Origin: Mesonia sediminis
GTDB taxonomy: Bacteria; Bacteroidota; Bacteroidia; Flavobacteriales; Flavobacteriaceae
Length of the DNA: 64,000 nt
Direction: 5' to 3'
Assembly (NCBI RefSeq): GCF_042684705.1
Contig: NZ_JBHULZ010000023.1
Location: 434,001 to 498,000 of the forward strand
Below the pieces are notes generated by a model. That model was given only the letters and a program-made list of their open reading frames with translations. It searched no databases and was not told the origin of the DNA. The position numbers and the translations under genes were made by a program. Positions 26,216-33,861 of the stretch are shown here, piece after piece (within the stretch, counting starts at the first letter, position 1; each line of letters starts with the position of its first letter).

Positions 26216-26842
26216 TTAAGGTTGATATTCTTCATTACACCCAACTGTTTCTTGTCCATAGCCATTTTCTTTCATAACTGACTCATCGTCTGTAAGTTTG
26301 AAACCTAGAAAATAATATGCTCTATATACACCTCTTTCACCATTTACACAAGCTCCATAAGAATAGCGTCAACCTAGCGCGATTGGTTGAGGATTGCCTG
26401 TTACTGGATCTGGAATGGTAGGATTTCTAATAATTCTGATAATATCAAACTGGTCTGTTGGTTCATACTCATGATATTGACTGATTTCATTATAAACTAC
26501 TCTTTCTGATGTTTCTGTATTTGTTACAGTTAATGTAAAGTTTACTCTGTCTACATCTACAGTAGTACCCGCTCCATCTGTTTGAGTATTTTCAAATGAA
26601 TATCTACTAGCTATTTCTTCATCTCCAACAAAAACTTCTCTAATAATATAACCATCAATTTCAGCTGTTCTGATTGTTGATTCGGTGTAGTTTTGAGAGG
26701 AGATTAAACCTTCATTTAATGATTCTCCTTCAATTGCTGCTTTTTCGTCAATTTGTTGATTGTCTACTGAACAACCTGTAAAAATAATCGCACTAACGAA
26801 AAGTGCAATTAAAAAATGCAATGATAACTTTAAATTTTTCAT
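26216..26842 (-). pseudogene. Exported lipoprotein gene interrupted by an in-frame TGA
   Basis: The frame from 26842 has a lipobox-type signal (IIFTGC, Cys about 24) and 157 codons to a TGA at 26369-26371. After that TGA the same frame continues for 50 protein-like codons (RYSYGACVNGERGVYRAYYF ... CNEEYQP) to TAA at 26216, just before a hairpin terminator. The full protein would be about 208 aa. The visible reading is a nonsense mutation in an otherwise intact gene; the truncated 157-aa form may still be made. The function is unknown. Confidence 0.65.
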
Positions 26843-26927
26843 AATTATTAAAATTTAGTTTGTGCCTACTATTGTTTTATGGTTCCTGTTCGGCTAATTT
26901 CCCCATTTTTTTTTCTAATTATTGCCA

Positions 26928-27070
26928 ACTGGTAACACCTAATTAACATATACTCCTAATACAATTTATACTGAATAAAGTGCAATAAGGTTATTGGAGT
27001 GAAAATCTAGCAGGTTCAGCAATAGCCTGTCAAGATTGACTTAAATTTCAAGTCAAGGAAAACACGTTAA
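26928..27070 (-). repeat. attC-like spacer, family B copy 8, fused to the multicopy unit
   Basis: Very similar to copy 5: TTGCCAACTGGTAACACC, ATACTCCTAATACAATTTAT, hairpin AGGTTATTGG / CAATAGCCT, and stem-loop TTGACTT..AAGTCAA. It leads directly into the second decayed gene copy. Confidence 0.5.
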
Positions 27071-27166
27071 AATCGGGTACCAGTAAGAGCAATTTGTTTG
27101 TATTTCCAAAAATATATAACTTTTTCGAAAAATGTCACTATTTATAAGGATTTTTATTAAATACCA

Positions 27167-27605
27167 CTAGGTTTTATGTTTATTTAAGAAGCAGGTGATA
27201 TCATTTTCGAGGTCTTGTTTTAAATATGCTAATGGCTACCCTACTCCTGGGAAAGGTGATTTTACGAAGCTGAAATCAAGTATTTTTTTGGTAAATGAAT
27301 TTCCCGCTGAGTAAGAGGACTAAATGCTCATAAATTTCATTGATTGTACTTGCTGTGTCTTGGATAAAGACATATTCTGGCCAGTTTATCATTACGGCAT
27401 AAGTTTTTTTGATGCTAATCGCGTTGTTTGCAATGTCATCTGCTGTGCTATCGGCTTCTTCAAAGGCTGTAATTTCAATTCTTTCTAACTTTGGTGGTTA
27501 TTGAACCAAAGCGACAATAGCTTGTATAAATATTGGGTTTCCTCTGGCATAGAAATTTATAAAAATTTACGCGTTTACCTAACTAACGGTAAAGGACAAA
27601 TATTT
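27167..27605 (-). pseudogene. Decayed copy 2 of the 224-aa mobile-element gene
   Basis: Homologous on the minus strand to 61796-62470 but shorter than copy 1: a block corresponding to about 27405 is deleted and the reading frame is broken repeatedly. The segment around 27430-27600 is nearly identical to 23045-23215, including a shared TGGTGGTTATTGAACC, so copies 1 and 2 derive from each other. Confidence 0.75.
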
Positions 27606-27649
27606 GTAGTAACATTTAATGTTTAAAATTAGAATCTTCTATTTAATAA

Positions 27650-27751
27650 ATGCCAGAATTTTGGAGTAGTCTACAAAAAGGGGAAGCCTACCTGCAAAAT
27701 CAGAGTACAATTAAAATTAAAAAGATAGCCTTGGATTACTTTGAAGTGTGA
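27650..27751 (+). CDS. Possible 33-aa ORF of unknown significance
   Basis: Begins MPEFWSSLQKGEAYLQNQST and ends KKIALDYFEV. The composition is protein-like, but no ribosome site or relative was recognised. It may be a fragment of a larger lost gene. Confidence 0.25.
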   Translation: MPEFWSSLQKGEAYLQNQSTIKIKKIALDYFEV

Positions 27752-27845
27752 AAAAATTGAGCTTAAAATGATTAATGTATCAATTAAAGAAATAAAAGAC
27801 CCTTTTCTAGCCTCTAGCGATACATTTCTGATACATTTATTGCAA

Positions 27846-27887
27846 TAAAAAAAACCTTAAACCCTTACTATTTAAGTGTTTAAGGTT
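27846..27887 (-). terminator. Rho-independent terminator next to the tRNA remnant
   Basis: Perfect arms AACCTTAAAC (27853-27862) and GTTTAAGGTT (27878-27887), with an A run on the left giving a U run on the minus strand. It would terminate a minus-strand tRNA gene whose 3' end is at 27894. Confidence 0.7.
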
Positions 27888-27893
27888 CTTAAA

Positions 27894-27906
27894 GTCGGGG
27901 TGGCAG
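27894..27906 (-). other. tRNA 3'-end remnant, probable attachment site
   Basis: GTCGGGGTGGCAG is the usual minus-strand appearance of an acceptor stem plus the start of the T stem in Bacteroidota tRNA genes. It stops after 13 bases and is not followed by the T loop. With the terminator beside it, this looks like the att site left when an element integrated into the 3' end of a tRNA gene. No integrase gene is visible nearby. Confidence 0.45.
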
Positions 27907-28085
27907 CCCGAAGACTAGCACCTCTAATCCCTGTAATAATCAGTATTTCAGTGTTTTGAAAGTAAAGTGGTAACCTAAAAGGTCACTTTCTTTTTATCAT
28001 TATATATATCTAATTTGATATTTTTGATTAATCCGAATATTAATGAACGTAGATTAAATATAAGTATTTATAATTAATTTGTCAA

Positions 28086-28286
28086 TTAATAATCAATAAA
28101 ATCTTGGACAATTTCAAGATCAATTCCTAGATAATCTGCTAATTCTTGGGTGGTGATGATTTGGTTTTTAGACTTGCCTTTCATCTCCTTGAGTCTTTTT
28201 AAGATGCGTTGGGAATGACGCAAACTGAATCCAGTGATGTTCTGGATGTCTGTTGGGTGAACTTGTATGCGTCGTTTAATTTTCAT
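28086..28286 (-). CDS. Small HTH-like protein
   Basis: A 66-aa basic protein: VHPTDIQNITGFSLRHSQRILKRLKEM reads as a helix-turn-helix, and a second short unit (ITTQELADYLGI) resembles the start of an excisionase/MerR-like helix pair. It is divergent from the phage-like gene set at 28503, with a 216-bp spacer. A role as regulator or excision factor of this small element is plausible by context only. Confidence 0.6.
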   Translation of the reverse strand: MKIKRRIQVHPTDIQNITGFSLRHSQRILKRLKEMKGKSKNQIITTQELADYLGIDLEIVQDFIDY

Positions 28287-28502
28287 TTTATGGCTTTTTG
28301 GTACTTTTTTGCTTTGTGTGTGCTTTATCTATGCTTCACCTCTACCCTATTCCTACATTATATAGCTAATATAAAGCGTTTTGCACTTAAATTATAAAAT
28401 CGAGCTTGCCAATTGCGCCTAAGCTGCCAAAAACGTCAAAAGCGAAGTAACCAATTGTTTAAGAGCCTTTTATGTGTTTGATTTGATTAAAAATTAAACA
28501 TT

Positions 28503-29258
28503 ATGGCTAAGCAGACAGGTATTATTAAATTAAAGGGAACTATAGGTGGTATTTCATTCTATAAGACCTCAGATGGACACCTTGCGAGAGAAAAAGGTGG
28601 CGTAGATGGTAACAGAATCAAGAATGATCCTGCGTTTCAAAGAACGCGTGAGAATGGTTCTGAATTTGGAAGAGCGGGTAAAGCTGGCAAGGTTTTGAGA
28701 GATGCAATCCGGTTGTTGCTTCAGAATGTGACAGACAAGCGTTTGTCTAACAACTTGCAGCGAAACTTGATGAAAGTCATCAAGACGGATGCGGTCAATG
28801 ATCGTGGGCAAAGGACTATCCAAGATGGTGATATGAGCCTTTTACAGAATTTTGATTTCAACACGAAAGCGAAGTTTGGAAGAACGCTTTATGCGGATAT
28901 CACGCACAACTTAGATCGTGTGACAGGGGAAGGAACTATTGACATTCAGCCATTTGAACCGATGACAATGGTTGAGGCGCCTGGCGGAACAACGCATTTT
29001 AAGGTAGTGACTGGTGTTGCCGAATTAGATTTTGTGAATGAAAACTCAGTCTTTGATTCTGATGAGTCAAGTATTCTTCCCTGGGATAGTTCGACAACCT
29101 CAGCGATCAGTATGTCGGCAACGGTGACGGCTGCGTCCACTTTGCCTTTGATTCAGGTGGTTGGAGTTGAGTTTTATCAGGAAGTCAACGGGACTATGTA
29201 TCCGCTTAAGAACGGTGCATTTAACGCTTTAAACATCATCGCAGTGGATAATAGTTAG
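28503..29258 (+). CDS. 251-aa protein of a compact phage-like unit
   Basis: Begins MAKQTGIIKLKGTIGGISFY and has an Arg/Gly-rich stretch (LAREKGGVDGNRIKNDPAFQ), an alpha-helical middle and a beta-rich, Ser/Thr-rich C-terminal half. No signal peptide or membrane segment. I have an impression of similar proteins recurring in Bacteroidota genomes but know no assigned function. The all-beta C-terminus, neighbouring DUF5675 and holin-sized genes suggest a structural or particle-related protein (inference). It starts a four- to five-gene co-directional set. GC is clearly higher than in the cassette array to the left. Confidence 0.72.
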   Translation: MAKQTGIIKLKGTIGGISFYKTSDGHLAREKGGVDGNRIKNDPAFQRTRENGSEFGRAGKAGKVLRDAIRLLLQNVTDKRLSNNLQRNLMKVIKTDAVNDRGQRTIQDGDMSLLQNFDFNTKAKFGRTLYADITHNLDRVTGEGTIDIQPFEPMTMVEAPGGTTHFKVVTGVAELDFVNENSVFDSDESSILPWDSSTTSAISMSATVTAASTLPLIQVVGVEFYQEVNGTMYPLKNGAFNALNIIAVDNS

Positions 29259-29260
29259 TT

Positions 29261-29707
29261 TTGATTCGACTTGGTTTATATAGAGGGCATTTTCCGCAGG
29301 GTACGATTGGTGCCCTCTATTTATTTGATGAGTTCTTAAGTTTTACGATTGAACTTCCCTGGAGGGAAAATCAACGGAATATTTCAGCGATTCCCGATGG
29401 CATTTATGCGTTAAAGTTGCGGTATTCAAAAAAATTTGAATGGCATTTATTAGTTGAAGGCGTTTCCAATAGGGATTTGATACTATTTCATCCCGCGAAT
29501 GATGCACTAAAAGAATTGGAAGGCTGCATCGCTCCGGTTAGTAGTTTGGTTGAGGTAGCGAAAGGCTATTCATCAAGGAAAGCCTTGGAAAAAATTTTAG
29601 AGCGACTACGCCCCTACTTTTTAGAAGAGAAAAATGTGATCATCGAATTTAAGAGTTCACATTTCGAAGAAATTATTTTAAAACAAAAAAAAAACACAGA
29701 ACAATGA
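29261..29707 (+). CDS. DUF5675-family protein
   Basis: A 148-aa protein starting at TTG 29261, two nucleotides after the preceding stop. The family signature is visible: FTIELPWRENQRNISAIPDGIYAL, then LILFHPANDALKELEGCIAPVS. DUF5675 occurs in phages and phage-like gene sets and has an L,D-transpeptidase/lysis-like look, but no catalytic activity is established. It overlaps the next gene by 4 nt. Position after the 251-aa protein and before two small membrane proteins fits a lysis-type cassette. Confidence 0.8.
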   Translation: MIRLGLYRGHFPQGTIGALYLFDEFLSFTIELPWRENQRNISAIPDGIYALKLRYSKKFEWHLLVEGVSNRDLILFHPANDALKELEGCIAPVSSLVEVAKGYSSRKALEKILERLRPYFLEEKNVIIEFKSSHFEEIILKQKKNTEQ

Positions 29708-29946
29708 CAGTAAAAGATCGATATAAATCAAAAACACCTAAGTTTTTTAGAAAGCTAAGAAACATTGGCTTAGGCATTACGGCCGTTGCCGGAGCTCTAT
29801 TAACCGCGCCAGTTTCCTTACCTGCCTTAGTCGTGACGATTGCAGGCTATGGATTAGCTGCAGGTGCAGCGATTTCAGCGGTGAGTCAGGTGGTGACTGG
29901 CAAAGAAGTCGAAGATGAGCCAAAACCCCAAGAGAACGAGGATTAA
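29704..29946 (+). CDS. Small hydrophobic protein, holin-like by size and context
   Basis: An 80-aa protein with a basic N-terminus (KDRYKSKTPKFFRKLR), then a Gly/Ala-rich hydrophobic stretch from residue 20 to 65 that can form two membrane helices, and an acidic tail (EDEPKPQENED). It overlaps DUF5675 by 4 nt. A pore or holin role is possible. Confidence 0.65.
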   Translation: MTVKDRYKSKTPKFFRKLRNIGLGITAVAGALLTAPVSLPALVVTIAGYGLAAGAAISAVSQVVTGKEVEDEPKPQENED

Positions 29947-29961
29947 AAACGCGAAAGGATT

Positions 29962-30147
29962 ATGACGACACACGAGAAAATTGGTTTTATTGGCGGATCA
30001 TTATTAAGTTTATTAGGTAGTGTAAAGCTTGATGATTTGATTACCACTAGCGTTTTGGCCATTACGGGCGCAAGTGTCAGTTTTATGAGTTCGGTGATTT
30101 TAAAATTTCTTAGTAGGTGCTTTAAAAAGGATAAGGACAAAAAGTGA
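29962..30147 (+). CDS. Small two-helix membrane protein
   Basis: A 61-aa protein with hydrophobic segments at about 8-20 and 25-50 and a strongly basic C-terminus (RCFKKDKDKK), similar to small holins. It follows the preceding gene by 15 nt and its TGA overlaps a GTG start (GTGA) of a tiny frame. Confidence 0.65.
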   Translation: MTTHEKIGFIGGSLLSLLGSVKLDDLITTSVLAITGASVSFMSSVILKFLSRCFKKDKDKK

Positions 30148-30251
30148 ATTGGCGTTGGTGGTGCTTCGCGTTCCTTAGTTTCATAGTTGTAAGGATCCTA
30201 ATTAAAGATTGGCCCTCCCTTTCGGAGGGTTTTTTTTTACCTAAAATGTAA
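30144..30251 (+). CDS. Possible 35-aa terminal peptide of the phage-like unit
   Basis: A GTG start overlaps the previous TGA. The product has a Trp-rich start (NWRWWCFAF) and one hydrophobic helix. The last third lies over the terminator hairpin, which argues for caution. Confidence 0.3.
   Translation: MNWRWWCFAFLSFIVVRILIKDWPSLSEGFFLPKM
30211..30238 (+). terminator. Strong rho-independent terminator of the phage-like unit
   Basis: CCCTCC / GGAGGG stem with a 5-nt loop followed by nine T (30230-30238). Confidence 0.9.
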
Positions 30252-31833
30252 AAGCAAGTCGGTTTCTTTTAAAGCTCTCAAAAGATTTAAATCAGTATTA
30301 TGAAATACTTCAAGCCGCATCTAAATTGGCGACCGTCATAAGGTCCAATCCGTAATTCAACAAGAGTTTGTGAACTTAAACGGAATTGGAATTAGATCCG
30401 TAGAAAAAAATCGGTTTAACCGGAATAAAACCAATACTTGATAAAATTTTCGGCAAATTTTCTTTCCTAAAAAGATTAAAAAAAAAGAGCCCCCTAAAAT
30501 GGGAGCTCTGAAAGGCAAACCTCTAGCCAAAAAATGCGTATTGAAAGCTCTTTATAGCCTTTATAATTTACATTTATGCCAAAAGGATTGCCTTTTGAGC
30601 GTGTGCCCACGTGCAACCACCAGTTGCAGATGTGAGCGGTATATAAAATAGTAAACATATTGCCGTTTACACAGGAACGGTGCGATTGGTGCAAGGGCTG
30701 TGAGTAAAAATACTACCCGTAAGGGTGGAGATTTTGCTCAACAGGCGAAAGCGTACCCTTGTGGCTCTCGCATCCGCACGCCTGTACCTTTGCTTTATGT
30801 TTGAGATTGTTATATAATTTAACTGGATTAATAATCATCAATTCTTATAAGACCTTATTATCATTCGGCAGGTAATCTAAAGGCGCGAGCCGACTGCGAG
30901 TTGAGCAACGGGTGTACTAGCTAGAGGTATGTAATACCGCTAGTGCTATGTTTACACTGGTTTGGCGCAGTAATTGAATCGGTTGGGGAAGGAAAGGGCT
31001 GTTTTGCAACGGAATGAAAAGCATCGGAGCTTGCACGTTTTATAGTAAAAATTTGGAATTGCCACAATGAAATGAAATGAAGGTTATGCGGTAGCATAGG
31101 CGTAATGGAAAGAGGTCTGGCAATCACATAGGTGTATTGTAATAAAGTGCAGGGCGTAGTGCTTGTAATGAAGTGTAAAATCAGCTCTTTTGCGCGGTTT
31201 GCTATAAGGCTTGTTTTTTTATGAGCATCGGGAATAAAACAAATAAGCTTTATGCAAATATGGATGTTTCAATTACTGTGACAAACTTATTAGCCCGTTG
31301 TGATCGCAGGCTCGCACATTAATAAGCAGCGGTTGCACCCAAATTTTGTACTTGCGCAGCATATCATTATGGGTTTGGGTGCAAGAGTAGCTGCGGGTGC
31401 TGTAGGAATGGCGTGTGTGTAATACTACAAATGAATAGCTTTTGAGGCCTGAGGACGGAAGGCGTAGAAAGCGTATGAATGGTAGATGCAAGAGATTTAT
31501 TAGGGATTAGAGATTAGGGACCAGGGGTTAGGGATTAGGGACTTGGAAATATTAATTTATTCTCTTAGTTCTTGCAGCTATGTATTATGGAACAAAACAG
31601 AATGACGGAGGCACACCTTTTACCTGCCACGCTTTAAACTTTAAACCAAGAGGTATTTTTTTGAAAACGGATTAAAAAAAGCGCAAAGGCAACAAGTAAA
31701 GGCTGTAATGCTGCAATGTAATGAAAGTATTATAGCTTTTACTGCGCGGAAAGCAAATGGGTATGGCTGAAATGCAATGGAAGTTATACTTATTTGCTTG
31801 GGGGATTTATCTTATTTTAAAAAATTTTTGTGT
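30252..31833. other. 1.6-kb region without convincing genes, GC-richer, repeat-bearing
   Basis: No long protein-like frame on either strand. A minus-strand hairpin with an A run (about 30478-30508, GAGCCCCC / GGGAGCTC) would terminate a transcript from the right, possibly an RNA. Runs of short words (AATGAAATG, TTAGGGATT at 31498-31543) and a shared word with 15.57 kb occur. Short frames at 30494, 30921 and 31273 lack protein character. It may be decayed mobile DNA or hold an unknown structured RNA. Confidence 0.5.
30478..30508 (-). terminator. Hairpin terminator on the minus strand inside the gene-poor region
   Basis: GAGC(C)CCC and GGG(A)GCTC arms around TAAAAT, with nine A on the left giving a U run in the minus-strand transcript. 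No upstream protein gene is evident, so it could end a non-coding transcript. Confidence 0.5.
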
Positions 31834-33858
31834 TTAATGTTTTAAATAAGTAATCTCACAAGCTTTACATAATCTTTGCTCTTGAACATATTCTTTAATA
31901 TCATACCATCCTCCTGTTTTTTGCCAAATATCAAGTCCTCTTCCTAAGATGATCTTCCAGCTGTTATCTAAAATGATTGAACGGTCGTGGATGAAATCAT
32001 CAAACTCGTAAGTAAAAATTATACCTATTTGTTCTAGGGAATACTGCATTTGTTGAAATGCTTCCTTAGCATTCTCAACATAGTCTTCATTATTTGTTGT
32101 TACAAGATGAAGTTTAACTTCAGTCTCTGGTTCTTTCTTTTTGGATAGCAATTTTGCGAACTCCATAAAGTTTCTTAATTGGTAGGGTAGCCTTACATAA
32201 GGATCTATAACTTTTACCTCAGTAGCACCTATAAGATACGGACCAAATAAAAAGTCATAAGAAATACCCGATTGATTGTCTCGAATTATTTCCTGTCCTT
32301 CAGAAAGCTCTGAAGGTTTTTGTTGAGATATCTCACCTATATTGCTGTCTTCATTTACTGAAGTCTCAACTTGATTGATTTTGGTTAAATTTCCTGTACC
32401 GTTTTGAATAACTTCTAAGGTCTCTATATTTATTATTTCACCCGAGCTTTTAATCGTGTAACTAAAATCTACCGGTTGCTCTAAGAAGGTTTCATCCATT
32501 TTTTCAAGCTGTTGTTTTACCCGCTTGCGGTTTTCTATAGCAAAATCTAACAATTCTTTTGCTTCACTTTCCTCAAAACCACCTTGTGGAAATATCACTT
32601 TAATTAAACCAGCAAAAGTTTTTTCTATTGCCGTTTTATCACGCGTAGTTATAGAATTAGATAACTCAAAGAATTGCGAATACTCGTTGGTTCTATCCTC
32701 CTTACGTAACCCTCGTAAAACCTCCGCCAGGTAATCCACAATAAAACCATAGTCCGAACTAAACATTTCATTACGTAGTTTGAGTACTTCCCAACCTGGC
32801 AAGTAAGCGTGCATTCTATCTAAAAAGGCAGTATCGTAGTAATCTTTTGGTAATGCTTCAAAAAGGTCGCTATGTTTGAGCATATAAGGAACGGAATGAT
32901 CTGTATTCCCTACAAAAACCATTGAAGCAGAAGCACCATACTGTTGTGTTCCTCTTGAGAAAAACTTATTCGCCATATAGTTTTTGAGGATGTCGACTAG
33001 CCCTCTATCTGACCTTTTGGTTTTTCCTGCAAATTCATCATAAGCTACCACATCCCAATAACCAACAAGGCCTATTTCACCTGTACTGTTATTTACAAAT
33101 AATTTTGCTTTAGATACTTCCCCACCAGATATCAACATACCGTGTGGAGATAATTCTGAAAATATGTGAGATTTTCCAGTACCTTTTGGCCCTAATTCGA
33201 TTAGGTTATAATTATTTTCTACAAAAGGAATTAATCGTGAAAGCTGCAATAGCTTTGAGCGTTTGGTAAACTCATCTGGATTAAGACCTATGGATTGCAT
33301 CAATACATCTATCCACTCCTCTGTAGAAAATTGTTGTCTTGCACTTTTGTATTCCTCTATATCAACATTTGAAATTTGAATAGGTTTAAGACTCTCAATT
33401 ATCCAAGGAACAGAACCTTTTTCATCAGAAGAATAGTAGGCTAAGGTTAAAATGCACCAGACACCACTTGAAAGGAGTTTTTTGTGTTCTTTAATCACAT
33501 CACTAGAAATGGGAATACGGCTGAGACCTAAGTTAGCAAAAGAGGCTTCATATTGGTCTTTTACATCGTTTAGTCTAACAGACACTTTATCAATGATTCT
33601 ATGCGACCCTTTCTCTCTTACCGTAGATTTTATAATATTCGCTTCATCTCTATGAACAAAATGTTTTGATATAATATTCTTAACGGTTTCTACACCTTGA
33701 TTAATGGTCTCTTCGTCATCGGTAGCACAATACTGACCTAATAAATATTCTAGAACATAGGTAGGTACAATAGCATTACCTTTAACTAGTTTGGTCAGGT
33801 CTTTTCTAACCACTTTTCCCTCAAAGTGCTCGTTTAGTTTTATATCTAATGCTTTCAT
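31834..33858 (-). CDS. brxL: BrxL AAA+ ATPase with MITD1-type PLD-like C-terminal domain
   Basis: A 674-aa protein. Residues 1-200 match the BrxL N-terminal DNA-binding region. The AAA+ core has Walker A GPKGTGKS (223-230), Walker B VVAYDEFAG (about 270-278), and an arginine-finger region near FLDRMHAYLPGW. After an acidic linker (470-530), residues 535-674 do not look like a Lon protease. They match the MITD1 C-terminal PLD-like fold: VTEV-type ATEVKVIDPYVR, then FIHDRSI, GRGLDIW. Classical BrxL proteins end in a Lon-like domain, so this is a domain-swapped variant. It is the last gene of the locus, 3 nt after pglZ. Confidence 0.9.
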   Translation of the reverse strand: MKALDIKLNEHFEGKVVRKDLTKLVKGNAIVPTYVLEYLLGQYCATDDEETINQGVETVKNIISKHFVHRDEANIIKSTVREKGSHRIIDKVSVRLNDVKDQYEASFANLGLSRIPISSDVIKEHKKLLSSGVWCILTLAYYSSDEKGSVPWIIESLKPIQISNVDIEEYKSARQQFSTEEWIDVLMQSIGLNPDEFTKRSKLLQLSRLIPFVENNYNLIELGPKGTGKSHIFSELSPHGMLISGGEVSKAKLFVNNSTGEIGLVGYWDVVAYDEFAGKTKRSDRGLVDILKNYMANKFFSRGTQQYGASASMVFVGNTDHSVPYMLKHSDLFEALPKDYYDTAFLDRMHAYLPGWEVLKLRNEMFSSDYGFIVDYLAEVLRGLRKEDRTNEYSQFFELSNSITTRDKTAIEKTFAGLIKVIFPQGGFEESEAKELLDFAIENRKRVKQQLEKMDETFLEQPVDFSYTIKSSGEIINIETLEVIQNGTGNLTKINQVETSVNEDSNIGEISQQKPSELSEGQEIIRDNQSGISYDFLFGPYLIGATEVKVIDPYVRLPYQLRNFMEFAKLLSKKKEPETEVKLHLVTTNNEDYVENAKEAFQQMQYSLEQIGIIFTYEFDDFIHDRSIILDNSWKIILGRGLDIWQKTGGWYDIKEYVQEQRLCKACEITYLKH

Positions 33859-33861
33859 ATC

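Larger units (their letters stand above)
17600..27070 (-). mobile_element. Cassette-like gene array (CALIN-like), minus-strand genes separated by attC-like spacers
   Basis: Ten single genes, all on the minus strand and mostly unrelated to one another, are each followed by a homologous spacer of about 110-190 bp with imperfect palindromes. Two spacer families are seen. One has exactly complementary outer and inner boxes with unequal spacers, as in integron attC sites. No integrase gene lies in the window. IS3 debris and two decayed copies of a repeated gene interrupt the array. The integron interpretation is inference; the repeated layout is directly visible. Confidence 0.55.

Noticed and set aside
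26369..26371. Selenocysteine codon at the in-frame TGA
   Set aside because: No selenocysteine insertion hairpin is visible directly after it, and the protein is not a redox enzyme; a nonsense mutation is simpler.
30494..30694. 66-codon minus-strand frame in the gene-poor region
   Set aside because: Its end overlaps the terminator stem, and its composition (many Cys, Trp and His) is not that of a normal local gene.
30921..31491. Two minus-strand frames of 68-72 codons
   Set aside because: The products are His/Ser/Pro-rich without helix or strand periodicity, and there is no start context or neighbour support.
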